From Paraburkholderia sp. (GTDB taxonomy: Bacteria; Pseudomonadota; Gammaproteobacteria; Burkholderiales; Burkholderiaceae), in assembly GCA_004322045.1 (NCBI GenBank), contig SCRN01000041.1, positions 1-64,000 on the forward strand: 64,000 bases of DNA, in the 5' to 3' direction. The notes beneath the pieces were generated by a model, which made no database searches, was not told where the DNA came from, and saw only the letters and a program-made list of their open reading frames with translations. Made by a program: the position numbers and the translations under genes. This document shows, piece after piece, positions 1-8,786 of the stretch. Position 1 is the first letter of the stretch; each line of letters starts with the position of its first letter.

Positions 1-78
1 ATCCAACGACAATCACAAAGAAGGAGCGACAACCATGGCCGAATAACCGCCGACAATCATCCCGGTCGACCGGCCAAG

Positions 79-195
79 ATGATTGTCGGTAAACCGGCCA
101 TTCTGCTTGACGCTATCCAGGCTGACGGATTCGCGATCGCCGGCGAGGCAAGCAACGGCGCATCCTATCGCTGGCACGCGATAACGCGGAGATAA
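79..195 (+). pseudogene. Remnant of a NarL/BvgA-type response regulator receiver domain
   Basis: A 38-codon reading frame begins with MIV, then PAILL, and after a short gap ADGFAIAGEASNG. In NarL/EvgA/BvgA-type response regulators the start of the receiver domain reads roughly IVDDHPAI followed, about 15 residues on, by (D)GF-x-(V/I)-x-GEASNG, so the order and spacing fit. The acidic pair that should follow IV is replaced by GK, several residues are missing before ADGF, and the frame stops after about 38 of the usual 210 residues, before the phosphoacceptor aspartate. This is a relic. An intact gene cannot be ruled out further left of the window only if this is an unrelated coincidence. Confidence 0.5.
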
Positions 196-211
196 CAATC
201 GCCTCGCACAA

Positions 212-1690
212 TCACACATTGCTGTTCTCTTCTCGTACCATTCCCGGCGCGCTATTCACACGGTTCCGTCCCGATCGCTTAGCTTGGTAGAGGGCCGCGT
301 CAGCCGCTTCGATCAGCAAACCCGGTTCGGAACGAGCGCTGCGTCCTCCACTGGCCACGCCAACACTGACCGTCAGCGTGCGATAAGGACTTCCGGCATG
401 AGGTGTTGCAGTCTGCTCTACCGCTTCGCAGATGCGTTCTGCTATGGTCAACGCTTCCCCACAATTTGCCCCGGAGAGAAGGACGACGAATTCCTCGCCG
501 CCGTAACGCGCTGCCACGTCACTCAAGCGCCGCACGCTAGCTCTGATGCAACTCGCGACAGTCACTAACGCCAGGTCGCCGGCGGCATGCCCATATAGGT
601 CATTGAACTCCTTGAAGTAATCAATATCGATCATGATCACGGATAGTGGTCCGCGGGGGTGAGCCCGCTCATGCGCGGTGGCCTGATCGAACGCGTGGCG
701 ATTGGCGAGCTGTGTCAAGCCGTCTGTTTGCGCGAGCCTGCGCAATTCCGCTTCCATTGATCTTCTGCGCTTCAACTGATGAGCGAGCAACGCCGATAGG
801 CTAAGAAGGCCAGCGATGAGCCCGCCCATCGCAGCGCCGAGCGCCCAGGCGCGCCGACGCCACTCGGAATAGATATCGTCGCTCGCCATCGCAACGTCGA
901 GGATCAAGGGGAAATTTCCGATATGGCGGAACGTATACCAGCGCTCGACACTGTCGATCGCCGCAACGCCCAGGAATTCTCCGCTTCGCGTTTGTGCGAA
1001 TCGCGTGTAGTTCGAGGTTCCGGCTAGACGTCGGCCGATGATCTTGTCATCGAACGGCCGGCGCATCAGCAACGTGCCATCGGCGAGCATGAGTGCCATC
1101 GAGCCGCCCCGCCCCAAGTTCATCCCGCCAAACAAGCGGCGAAAGTAGTCGACCTCCATGCTGCCGACCACTACCCCGGCGAAGGAGCCATCCCGATTGG
1201 AAACCCTTCGGCTCAGCACGATTGTCGGACGACCGCCAGCACTAGGAGACGGGCCTCCGACATAAAGACCGACAGTAGCGGAATCGCGGTGAACTGTGAA
1301 ATACCTTTGATCGGCGACATTCATCGTTGCCGGATGCAACGAACGTGAGTCGATAATCACATTGCCTTTGACGTCGGTCACTAAGATTGCGCCGAGGTCC
1401 TGTGCCGTCGCGGCGTGATCGAATAAAATCTTTTGGCGGACCGCCGGATCGAGTTGGCGTGCGGTGGGATCGTTGAGTTCATTTATCACCGCCTGGATCG
1501 ATAAATCGTAGAGCTCGAGGTTCCGTGCGGTGTCACGCTCGACCAGTAGCGATAGGTTAGTCGCGGCTTGCTGCGCGCAGCGTAGAGCGTCCTGCCGCAT
1601 CTGTTGTAAAAGGATCGCCGTCACCGCTGAAATTGCTGCGGCCAATACTACGCTGACGGCAACGATGAGCTTGGGCCGCCGTGTCAACAT
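212..1690 (-). CDS. Membrane diguanylate cyclase with periplasmic Cache-type sensor (GGDEF)
   Basis: This 492-residue protein should condense two GTP into cyclic di-GMP at the inner membrane in response to a periplasmic signal. A first membrane segment lies at residues 8-30, a Cache/dCACHE-like sensory region at about 40-270 (including VTDVKGNVIIDS and LADGTLLMRRPF), and a second membrane segment at 281-305. The GGDEF domain follows from about 315. The active-site motif is GGEEF at 397-401, an accepted variant, and an RxxD product-inhibition site (R388-D391) lies exactly five residues before it, so the enzyme is predicted active and feedback controlled. The start was chosen at ATG 1690 because AAGGA lies six bases upstream; a frame open further upstream lacks a ribosome site and would bury the first membrane segment. 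Confidence 0.9.
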   Translation of the reverse strand: MLTRRPKLIVAVSVVLAAAISAVTAILLQQMRQDALRCAQQAATNLSLLVERDTARNLELYDLSIQAVINELNDPTARQLDPAVRQKILFDHAATAQDLGAILVTDVKGNVIIDSRSLHPATMNVADQRYFTVHRDSATVGLYVGGPSPSAGGRPTIVLSRRVSNRDGSFAGVVVGSMEVDYFRRLFGGMNLGRGGSMALMLADGTLLMRRPFDDKIIGRRLAGTSNYTRFAQTRSGEFLGVAAIDSVERWYTFRHIGNFPLILDVAMASDDIYSEWRRRAWALGAAMGGLIAGLLSLSALLAHQLKRRRSMEAELRRLAQTDGLTQLANRHAFDQATAHERAHPRGPLSVIMIDIDYFKEFNDLYGHAAGDLALVTVASCIRASVRRLSDVAARYGGEEFVVLLSGANCGEALTIAERICEAVEQTATPHAGSPYRTLTVSVGVASGGRSARSEPGLLIEAADAALYQAKRSGRNRVNSAPGMVREENSNV

Positions 1691-2119
1691 GCTATATCCT
1701 TCGCGGCGCCCGCCTCGAAGGCAGACGCACGCCTGGCGTGCCAGCCCCGAAGTTGGACGCCAGTCATCGCCAAGCCCCGTGGGAGTATTTTCAAAGCTCG
1801 CCGCACTGCCCCCTCGGTGTCTCCAGCAGGGATACTGCAAGCGCGATCGAAATGCGTGGGACAGCGGCAACTGTGCGGTCGAGGGTGCTTCACCAGCCCG
1901 GTCTCTCGCGATGCACCTGCTTTACGAGCCGTAATGAAGCCGCTGCCCCGCAGTCAGTGTCCGAGAAAAGCACCGTCACGAGAATCGTCCCTTTCGCTAA
2001 ATCACGTAGGAATTTCGGGCAACCATGTAAGCGCATTCTGACATTGCCCCGTGACGCCGCTGGGAAAACGGGCCGCGATCCGTCTGGCGGTTCCAGCGCA
2101 GCGGCCGACCGCTCGCAAA
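1691..2119. other. Intergenic, nothing recognised
   Basis: About 430 bases between the cyclase start and the end of the lipoprotein gene. Several short overlapping frames exist on both strands, but none has a ribosome site or a recognisable motif. Confidence 0.4.
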
Positions 2120-2752
2120 CTAGTTTTCGGCAGCAAGCGTCTTATTCAAATCCGAGACAAATTTCTGCAGGGCAGATTGCAAGGCCAGCGCCAAGGATCG
2201 GGAATACGATTCGCTCGTCGCCGCAATCGCCAAGCCGGCCGAACCTTCCCCCGCATAGTGCCTGTTCAGCAGCTCTTTTCCGTCTCTATTCAAGCGAATG
2301 ACCAAAGACACCTGTCCTGTGTAGCTCATATACATATCGCAGAAGACGTTCAGTATCTCTCCAGATACGATAACGCTTGTGCTTGGCACATTGTCGCCTT
2401 GCTTACCTTCGATGACGCTATAACCGTTGCTCTCTAGTTCCGCCCGTACCGCGCGGGTCACCCAGTCCGATACGCTGTTGCTCGGTATAACGTCAGCCAT
2501 TCGCATTCCAAATGCATTTCGAGTTGTTCCGACAGTTCTTGTGTTCGAGCGCTCGTCTGCAAAGGGCTTGAGAACGATTTGAACGTTCCTCGACGGGGGC
2601 GTCTCAGCCGCATGAGCGACCGACGTACGACCGGCATCGCTAGCGGGCGGGTAGCTTAGAGTCGGGTTTCTGGTTCCGAGTACACACCCGCTCAAGACGA
2701 AAGCAGACGCAAATGCCGCAAAGACCACCGTACCGCGAAGACCTCTACCCAT
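2120..2752 (-). CDS. YajG-like outer-membrane lipoprotein
   Basis: This 210-residue protein starts with a lipoprotein signal peptide ending in the lipobox LSGC, with the lipidated cysteine at residue 23. The residue after it is Val, not Asp, which favours the outer membrane. The body has an IVLKPFADERSNT stretch, a SVSDWVTRAVRAELESNGY helix and a conserved Y-x-G-E-G-S segment. This pattern is typical of YajG and ABC-transport auxiliary lipoproteins; the exact function of these proteins is unknown. An FNR-type box (2874-2887) lies 121 bases upstream with TAGCGT about 21 bases after it on this strand, so low-oxygen control is plausible. It is monocistronic. Confidence 0.75.
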   Translation of the reverse strand: MGRGLRGTVVFAAFASAFVLSGCVLGTRNPTLSYPPASDAGRTSVAHAAETPPSRNVQIVLKPFADERSNTRTVGTTRNAFGMRMADVIPSNSVSDWVTRAVRAELESNGYSVIEGKQGDNVPSTSVIVSGEILNVFCDMYMSYTGQVSLVIRLNRDGKELLNRHYAGEGSAGLAIAATSESYSRSLALALQSALQKFVSDLNKTLAAEN

Positions 2753-3203
2753 GGTGTCACCCGATCAAGTTAGCTGGAATGCTCGAGCCGATCGTCTACC
2801 GACACGCGGTGACTGATTGCGAGTCCCGCGTTCCGGCATCGCACTAACGCTACGCTCGGCGAGTGCGGAGACTTTGATGCACGTCAATGCGATCCTCGCG
2901 GCTCAGCAGAAGAGGTCCGAGGTATTTCGACTCAGTACTGCATCGGCCAATTGCAGCGCCGTGCATTTTGCAACCAACAGTTGGCGTTTAATGGGGAGCA
3001 ACGTGGGCTACCGAACACTTGCATGCAATCGGCGATTTTTCGCAGAGTCAAGTTCTCGGGTTTCTGACCTGGATCAAGCAAGCTTGCTCAAGGTTCCGAA
3101 TACTTAGTCCCTACGCGAATCAAACGTCAGCGCGACAACATGAACAACGGACAAAACCGACACGATACGCAACTCGCTGCATCACAGGATATCCACCACC
3201 GCG
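2753..3203. other. Intergenic region carrying an FNR-type box
   Basis: About 450 bases with no convincing gene. The only feature seen is the FNR/ANR-like dyad at 2874-2887, annotated separately. Small frames here lack ribosome sites. Confidence 0.4.
2874..2887 (-). promoter_or_regulatory. FNR/ANR-type box upstream of YajG-like lipoprotein gene
   Basis: The dyad reads TTGAT-N4-GTCAA on the plus strand, matching nine of ten bases of the FNR consensus TTGAT-N4-ATCAA. On the minus strand a TAGCGT hexamer follows after 21 bases, the position of a -10 element for a class II FNR promoter. It is one of five such boxes in the first 18 kb. Confidence 0.6.
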
Positions 3204-3602
3204 GTGGCAACGCTCTTCAGCTTCACCTATCGAAGCGCGATACATCGCGATCGACATTACCGAGTGACTATCGAGTTCGATTCGCCTATTCCCGAACGTT
3301 GCCTCCTGCTGATCTCCGACGCCGACGAGCAAGCCGACGACATTCCCTTCTCCTCCGGCCAACTGACAGTGCAGCGGCTGACAGCGGCAGTGCGCCTGCT
3401 TCCGTTGGTAGAGGACATTACCAGCCGCGACCAAGGTCCGCGTGCGCCCGGTCGCTGGCTCTATCGCGGATGGTGCATCACCGCAGACGCAGATGAGAAG
3501 GACAATACGAAGCATCCAGGCCGCGGCGCGCTGTCGATCGTGTCCAGTGCCTCGATCGGAAACTTGACCATGCGGTCCGGCCCCGACCGGGCTGCGGCAT
3601 AG
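3204..3602 (+). CDS. Doubtful hypothetical protein
   Basis: A 132-codon frame opens with GTG and encodes a mixed sequence containing RVTIEFDSPIPERCLLLISD. I recognise no family. There is no good ribosome site, frames of similar length run on the other strand, and the composition is not clearly coding. It is listed because it is the best candidate in a 950-base stretch and sits about 315 bases downstream of an FNR-type box. It may be spurious. Confidence 0.2.
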   Translation: MATLFSFTYRSAIHRDRHYRVTIEFDSPIPERCLLLISDADEQADDIPFSSGQLTVQRLTAAVRLLPLVEDITSRDQGPRAPGRWLYRGWCITADADEKDNTKHPGRGALSIVSSASIGNLTMRSGPDRAAA

Positions 3603-3703
3603 GGAAACAGCACCGCCGAATCTATCGTGATGGGCATCGCCACATGGGGTGATGCTCTCGAATGGATCGTGGCGGCAGGACGGCAATCGGTCTCGTCGAT
3701 GAA

Positions 3704-4417
3704 TTACTGTCTTGTGCCGAGAAAAGCGAAGGCCACCGCCCGCGTGGCATTTACTCCAGCGGCTAACATGCGATTGCCGGAAACCGCCGCGTCGAAGGGA
3801 ACCGATGTCCCCGCAACGACGCCACAAGATGACGAGGTGTACGTTATCGTGCCCTCGAAGACGTTCTTGCCGTCAGATTTTGGTGTGGCAGATCCGGCAA
3901 AAGTACATGCGCCGCTCGTGCCGCTGAACGTGCCGTCTCCCGCGATGTTTAAGGTTGCCGGGTCGGTGCTTCCGATACTTGTACCACTCCAAGTCCCAAC
4001 GACCTCGACGGTCGTCGGCGCATTGTCATAGGACGGATCGTAGCTAGCGGTGAATGAATTGGACACATTGGACTTTGAAACTGTCGCCGAAAGTGTTTGC
4101 TTTTCGATGACTGACCCCGAGAGCGATGCAGCCGCCACTGTTCCCCCAAGTGAAAAATCGATCGATGCCGTATCTGAAATATCATTACCATTGACCGAAA
4201 GCGTTCCCTGAACCATATCCGAGACCGTACCGTTGGCGGAGTAGATCGCAAAATAACGTGTGTCGCCCAATACCAATGTATCGACGCTGCGACCGTCTGA
4301 TCCTGTGTCATGCCAGAAGCCCTGAGGGTCCACATTATTTATTCCGCCATCTCCCCCTCCCCCGCAAGCTGATAGGGTTACTGCCACAACTAATCCGAGA
4401 ATTGCTTTCGTCTTCAT
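3704..4417 (-). CDS. Ser/Thr/Gly-rich secreted lipoprotein, function unknown
   Basis: This 237-residue protein has a short signal peptide with lipobox LSAC (Cys18) followed by GGGGDGG, a linker often found in Burkholderia surface lipoproteins. The mature part is rich in Ser, Thr, Gly and Asn and looks like beta-sandwich: a first half with GTLSVNGND and a second half with TWSGTSIG and TLNIAGDGTFSGTSGACTF. Two later cysteines may form a disulfide. The start is supported by GGGAG five to eight bases upstream. A perfect FNR consensus dyad (4496-4509) lies about 80 bases before the start, followed at 21 bases by TACGCT, so this gene is probably induced at low oxygen. Confidence 0.75.
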   Translation of the reverse strand: MKTKAILGLVVAVTLSACGGGGDGGINNVDPQGFWHDTGSDGRSVDTLVLGDTRYFAIYSANGTVSDMVQGTLSVNGNDISDTASIDFSLGGTVAAASLSGSVIEKQTLSATVSKSNVSNSFTASYDPSYDNAPTTVEVVGTWSGTSIGSTDPATLNIAGDGTFSGTSGACTFAGSATPKSDGKNVFEGTITYTSSSCGVVAGTSVPFDAAVSGNRMLAAGVNATRAVAFAFLGTRQ

Positions 4418-4777
4418 TTAATTTCTCCCTAGACAAAATGCACTCCCAATAAAGCGAAATGCTCTATTAGCGTAGGTGCGGTGAGATGCGCTTATTTGAT
4501 TAGAATCAACGGACGCGGAGAGCGCTCTGCCGCAGAGTCTGCTGAAGGCGTGCTGATTGCATGCGCATCCGTGTTTCAGCACTGAAACATATTTGCATTC
4601 CACAGGCGTCGCGGCGACCGGCGCGCCGCGAATCTCACGCCGGCCGATTTCGGCGCTTGGCCCTCGCTCGCGCCGCCATCGAATGAATGCATACGATGCG
4701 TCGTTCTGACACAGACGCGTCATATAGCGAAGGCGGATAATCATTCGGATTTGCTGCTGCAGGGTTGGAGAAAACGC
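4418..4777. other. Divergent intergenic region with FNR box
   Basis: This 360-base region separates the divergent lipoprotein and DUF3079 genes. It contains the perfect FNR-type dyad at 4496-4509. A 158-codon minus-strand frame runs through it, but it lacks a ribosome site and overlaps the DUF3079 gene, so it was not called. Confidence 0.5.
4496..4509 (-). promoter_or_regulatory. Perfect FNR/ANR consensus box
   Basis: TTGAT-TAGA-ATCAA matches all ten conserved FNR positions. On the minus strand it is followed after 21 bases by TACGCT, then the lipoprotein start at 4417, which fits a class II activated promoter. Confidence 0.75.
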
Positions 4778-5038
4778 ATGGCGAAGGTATTTCCGCTGCA
4801 TCCAATGCATCCCGAACGCGTCTGCTGGGGATGTGACCACTATTGCGCAGCTGACGATATGCGCTGCGGAAATGGGCAAAGCCGGACCCAGCACCCGGCC
4901 GAATTGCTAGGCGATGATTGGTACGAGCAAGGTGATTGGGGCCTCGACGTGCAGCCTGGTGACAAATGCGTAAAACCCGATGGCACGACGTCTAACCGGG
5001 AAGACAACGCGATTGTGACGCCCCCCTCGCTAGGGTAG
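4778..5038 (+). CDS. DUF3079 family protein
   Basis: This 86-residue protein begins MAKVFPLHPMHPERVCWGC and continues with CAADDMRCGNG and HPAELLGDDW. This is the signature of DUF3079, a small cysteine-rich family common in Burkholderiales. Cys pairs (CWGC at about 16-19, then two more Cys) could bind a metal or act as thiols, but function is unknown. The ATG at 4778 has GGAG eight bases upstream, better than the TTG nine codons earlier. The C-terminal third is polar and variable, as usual in the family. Confidence 0.8.
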   Translation: MAKVFPLHPMHPERVCWGCDHYCAADDMRCGNGQSRTQHPAELLGDDWYEQGDWGLDVQPGDKCVKPDGTTSNREDNAIVTPPSLG

Positions 5039-5176
5039 GCTAGTTTGGCTTCCCCCCGCTTCTTCCGAGCGCTACTCCACCGGGAACACGGTAAGTCGAT
5101 GATCCATTAGAGCGCGCCATTGCGTTGGACCTGCGCGCGATTCACTAGGCCGAACACATAGCTTGTGGCGATTACC

Positions 5177-5300
5177 GAGGGCCTTCTTCGGAATTGGATC
5201 ACGTCTTGAGAGCTTCGCGACAACCCGAAGGGCTTTAAGGCGGAAGTTCTCTCGAACCCAACGCCGGGCACCTTCGAGCCCCGCCTCGGCAAGCGACACG
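5177..5300 (-). repeat. Repeat S, copy 1 (coding-like relic)
   Basis: About 125 bases resemble 58935-59060. On the minus strand both copies keep the same open frame, with VRENF-x-LK followed some 12 residues later by RD-x-IPKKA. The differences largely preserve the protein, suggesting a former coding sequence rather than a structural repeat. The family was not identified. The flank at about 5130-5155 also shares roughly 25 bases with 24880-24905. Confidence 0.5.
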
Positions 5301-5470
5301 GACGACAATGACCCGCCCGGCGTCTTTCGCGATTATGAACAAACCTGCAACGATGAGTTATCAAGATAGGTATTAACCCTACCCCTCCAAGTCACTACAC
5401 TGCAGTCATCGGTTCAACGCAACGAACACGATGCAACAGCAAACATAAACAACTCTTGGAGGTAGTTATC

Positions 5471-5779
5471 ATGAAATCGCTCATTCAAGCCGTCGCCATC
5501 GCCGCCGCCTTTGCTGCTCCTGTCGCCGCTTTCGCGCAATCGGGCGCGCCCGTGACGCGCGCCCAAGTGAAGGCTGAACTCGTGCAGTTCGAGCAAGCGG
5601 GTGGTCCGCGCAGCTTCAGCAACGATCCGCGCTACCCGGAAGACGCGCAAATCGCCCAAGCAAAGGTCAATGCCCAAAACGGCAACAATCAAGGTTTCGG
5701 CGGTGTGCAAGCCGGCTCGTCTGCGTCGGGTGCACCCGCCCGAGCCGATGGCGTCAAGCCGATCTTCTTCGGCAATTAA
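5471..5779 (+). CDS. DUF4148 small secreted protein
   Basis: This 102-residue protein has a Sec signal peptide (MKSLIQAVAIAAAFAAPVAAFAQ, here residues 1 to about 23) with cleavage after AFA. The mature part has T-R-A-Q-V-K-A-E-L-V-Q-F-E, the hallmark of DUF4148, a periplasmic family expanded in Burkholderia and Paraburkholderia, followed by DPRYPEDAQIAQAKV and a Gly/Asn/Ser-rich tail. Function is unknown. A strong GGAGG eight bases before the ATG fixes the start. The gene is isolated and ends about 150 bases before a clear terminator. Confidence 0.85.
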   Translation: MKSLIQAVAIAAAFAAPVAAFAQSGAPVTRAQVKAELVQFEQAGGPRSFSNDPRYPEDAQIAQAKVNAQNGNNQGFGGVQAGSSASGAPARADGVKPIFFGN

Positions 5780-5929
5780 TCTCGTCGCATGAAAGCCAGC
5801 GGGCGCGCGAACGGGCTGCCCGCGGTATAACAGTCACCTCGCTGATTCGCAGGGGATACGGCTTGCCTCATCGTCAAAGGGGCAAGCCGCCTTCACATCT
5901 GTACCTCCGCCGCCGATCATCGGCGGTTT

Positions 5930-5961
5930 CGCCTAGCCCTTCACTCGGCTAGGCGCTTTTT
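5930..5961 (+). terminator. Rho-independent terminator after the DUF4148 gene
   Basis: A perfect nine-base stem, CGCCTAGCC with GGCTAGGCG, has an eight-base loop and is followed by CTTTTT. It lies at the end of the convergent gene at 5941 as well. Two more hairpins, at 5860-5888 and about 5908-5925, precede it without T runs. Confidence 0.8.
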
Positions 5962-6279
5962 GCTTATCGTGCGATCGCCGGGTAGATTGAAGCGATCGAC
6001 GCCCTGCCACTCCAATCGCTCTCCCGTAACGTTCGCGTGTGCAGGCCATTCGATCAGCAGCGCCTCGCCGTCCAACGGGTAGCGCGACGGCGCGATCATC
6101 GGCAATCTGCTGAACCTGCGGAATTCGTGCGTTGGGCTCGTTTCCATCAAGAAAATATAGCTCTGCCCGTCACCGACTTGCCCCCATTCTGCTGAACAAA
6201 GCTCCGGATATGCACTGTCCGAACCACGCCTCCACATGCCTTCATTGGCATTGGAATTGGAATTCGCATATGCGTCCAT
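5941..6279 (-). CDS. Hypothetical protein
   Basis: A 112-codon frame convergent with the DUF4148 gene. It contains GDGQSYIFLMETSP and, near the end, LLIEWPAHANVTGERLEWQGVDRF in pieces that look like beta strands; no family was recognised. The N-terminal Asn/Ser/Ala repeat is low complexity and there is no strong ribosome site, so the true start may be a later Met (about residue 15). No signal peptide or membrane segment. Confidence 0.4.
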   Translation of the reverse strand: MDAYANSNSNANEGMWRRGSDSAYPELCSAEWGQVGDGQSYIFLMETSPTHEFRRFSRLPMIAPSRYPLDGEALLIEWPAHANVTGERLEWQGVDRFNLPGDRTISKKRLAE

Positions 6280-6488
6280 TGATTCGCATTGTTGCGTTAT
6301 AGCTCCAGTTCCAAGCGCCTAGGATAGCGCCGCGATTATCGACTCACATGCGGCTGCCTCGCACTGCTAACCCACGGTTTAGTCGCGTACGAAGCAGCAC
6401 GCGGGCTCGGCCTGCGCGTGAGCGAAATCGGAACATTATGCAAACGGAAGGTTGCTGAATACCCCAATTCTCGAGGAGAAAACTTCGC

Positions 6489-8681
6489 ATGCCGATGCAA
6501 AGGTTGTCCAGTCTGCCGACACTGACTATTCCCGAGATTCAGCTTCCTTTCTCCGGTCCCTCGCCACGTTCCGACAGCGATCAGTTGCGAGCGCACGCTC
6601 TCGCTTGGGCGCAACGATACGGCTTGATCAGCCGCCGCGGTGCGCATCGACTGAGCACTACTCCACTGCTGGGGCTGGGGGTAGCGTTGTGCGGAGATGC
6701 TCCCACACACCGGGCCGAGATTCTGGTGTGTTGGTACCTGTGGGCGCTCACGCTAGATGACCGTATCGATGACGGGCCATGGGCGGAAAACGGGGCGTTG
6801 GACCGCTTCATCACAGCCGCGCAAGCAGTGGTCGAGACGGACAGTGCTCGTTCGCGGGGCGAAGCCGGCCAACTCGATGATCCGATGCTCGTTGCCTTGA
6901 CCGATGACCTGTGGCCGCGGACCAAATACTGGGGTAACGAAAGCTGGCGGCATCGACTAGTCCAGCACTTTGTCGGACATCTGCGTGCGCAGGCGACGCT
7001 GGTGCGAATGCGGGAAACTGATACGGTGCCCACATTGGCCGAGTATCTGCCGTTGCGCCGAGATTCGTTCGGTGCGCTATTTTTCTTCGACCTCATCGAT
7101 GCAGCCGAAGCTCTCGACCCGCACCACCATTCACCGGATATCAAATGGTGGAACACGCTGCGCGAACACGGCGCCGATATCATTGCTTGGACGAACGACA
7201 TTCATTCGATTGCTAAAGATCTGGTGTGCGGTGAGCGCTTTAATCTCGTGTCGATACTTGCAGACACGGGCGAGCTCGATTGGCCCACGGCGATTAAATC
7301 GGCCCATCAGATGGTGAATACGGCAGTCGCGGAATTCACTGCGACCTCCTTTCGATATGGGAAGCACCGGCCGAACGCCGCGACTGCCCCGAACCGGCTG
7401 CACCAAGTCATTCGGGCATCGGGCGACTGGCATCGGACCGTTTCCCGCTATCACCTGCATACCGCTGATTCCACGAGGCGGGCTAATCAGCAAGTGGACT
7501 TGAAACTCACCCCGCCGACGCTGAAATCCCCGCAGTTCGAAATCGACCCCTACCCCTTGTACAAGCATTTGAGGACAACCTTGCCGATCGTCTACGACGA
7601 GCCCACCGATGTATGGCTCGTCAGTCGATATGTGGATGTCAAAGCCGCATTGACCCATCGCGGAGCGAGCAACAACAACTACGCTTGGCAGATCGGGCCG
7701 CTGCTGGGGCACACCATTGTCGCCATGGACGGCTGCGAACACGCGCAGCACCGAGCCTTGCTCAACCCGTCGTTCCGCAGCAACGCACTCGCGGTGCTCG
7801 AAGCCTCCATCACCTCCGTGACCACCGACCTGCTGGCGCGCATGCGTGGTCGCCCCCAAGTGGATCTCATTACCGATTTCACCGCCTTGCTGCCGGCGCG
7901 GGTCATGGCTCGCGCGTTGGGTCTCCCGGCAGAAACACCCGAGGAGGTGACGCGCCTTAAGAACTGGTGTGCTGTCGGCCTCGCTTACATGGGCAATTAC
8001 CGACAGGACCCGGCACTGTTAACTGGCGGATTGTCCATCCGAGACAAATTCTACGAATTCATCCAGCCGCACATCGACGCCCGCCGTGCCGAGCCCGCAG
8101 ACGATTTGATATCGCAGCTCCTGGCGGCGCAGATTGACGGCCAACCTTTGGCCGAAACCTACGTCCGGGCTTACTGCGCGATTCTGATGACCGCAGGCGG
8201 CGAGACCAGTCATGGCGCGCTAGCGAACCTCATTGTCAACCTGTTGAGCGAACCCGGCGTCAAAGACGCTGTGATGGCTAATCCAGACTTGATGGACAAC
8301 GCACTCACCGAAACCCTGCGCCGCAATCCTCCCCAGCAACTCGTGCTCCGGGAAGCCCGTGAAACGCTGGAACTACCGTCGGGAGCGGTTCCTTCTGGGG
8401 CAACCCTGGCCTGTCTGATTGGTTCAGCCAACCGTGATCCAGACCGATTCACCGACCCAGACGCCTTCGACATTTCGCGTAACGACCGGGACGCAAGTCA
8501 TTTCGCCTTCGGCGCGGGGCCTCACTTCTGTCTAGGATCCCTGCTGGCGCGGATGGAGATCACGATCAGTGCCCGCATGCTGCTGCAGACGTTTCCGAAT
8601 GTGCGCTGGGCTCCGAGCTTCCAGCCCACCGAACGCGGATTCATCAACCGCTGCCCCGATCGACTGGATGTATTGCTGTGA
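6489..8681 (+). CDS. Terpene synthase-cytochrome P450 fusion
   Basis: One uninterrupted 730-residue frame encodes two complete enzymes. Residues 1-335 form a class I terpene synthase: the metal motif DDRIDD at 90-95, pyrophosphate-sensor R191, NDIHSIAKD at 236-244 (NSE triad N236, S240; the final acidic residue is Asp, K243 kept) and the terminal RY pair at 320-321. Residues about 345-730 form a bacterial P450: I-helix AGGET at 569-573, ExxR at 608-611, DPDRF at 650-654, and heme loop [10 protein letters not shown] at 674-683 with Cys681 as thiolate ligand. The linker is about 15 residues. The start has GAGGAG about 11 bases upstream. The likely role is cyclisation of a prenyl diphosphate, probably farnesyl, followed by oxidation of the hydrocarbon. 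No ferredoxin, reductase or prenyltransferase gene is adjacent, so redox partners must come from elsewhere. Confidence 0.93.
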   Translation: MPMQRLSSLPTLTIPEIQLPFSGPSPRSDSDQLRAHALAWAQRYGLISRRGAHRLSTTPLLGLGVALCGDAPTHRAEILVCWYLWALTLDDRIDDGPWAENGALDRFITAAQAVVETDSARSRGEAGQLDDPMLVALTDDLWPRTKYWGNESWRHRLVQHFVGHLRAQATLVRMRETDTVPTLAEYLPLRRDSFGALFFFDLIDAAEALDPHHHSPDIKWWNTLREHGADIIAWTNDIHSIAKDLVCGERFNLVSILADTGELDWPTAIKSAHQMVNTAVAEFTATSFRYGKHRPNAATAPNRLHQVIRASGDWHRTVSRYHLHTADSTRRANQQVDLKLTPPTLKSPQFEIDPYPLYKHLRTTLPIVYDEPTDVWLVSRYVDVKAALTHRGASNNNYAWQIGPLLGHTIVAMDGCEHAQHRALLNPSFRSNALAVLEASITSVTTDLLARMRGRPQVDLITDFTALLPARVMARALGLPAETPEEVTRLKNWCAVGLAYMGNYRQDPALLTGGLSIRDKFYEFIQPHIDARRAEPADDLISQLLAAQIDGQPLAETYVRAYCAILMTAGGETSHGALANLIVNLLSEPGVKDAVMANPDLMDNALTETLRRNPPQQLVLREARETLELPSGAVPSGATLACLIGSANRDPDRFTDPDAFDISRNDRDASHFAFGAGPHFCLGSLLARMEITISARMLLQTFPNVRWAPSFQPTERGFINRCPDRLDVLL

Positions 8682-8786
8682 CACCCACTGTGGCGTCATC
8701 TATCCGCCTCAGGTCGCGCTTGTTGGATTCGGTCGTATTACAGAGCGGCCGTGGGCCGAAGACGGCGGACCCATGCCACCTTCCCA

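Noticed and set aside
13-219. 68-codon minus-strand frame at the left edge
   Set aside because: The plus strand here carries response-regulator-like sequence; the minus frame is its shadow.
3120-3827. 235-codon minus-strand frame
   Set aside because: It is rich in Arg, Cys and His with no family or start signal, and it overlaps the end of the real lipoprotein gene at 3704.
6489-8681. Terpene synthase-P450 fusion as an assembly or frameshift artefact
   Set aside because: Both halves are complete and in one frame with a short natural-looking linker and no repeated sequence at the junction; only resequencing could add more.
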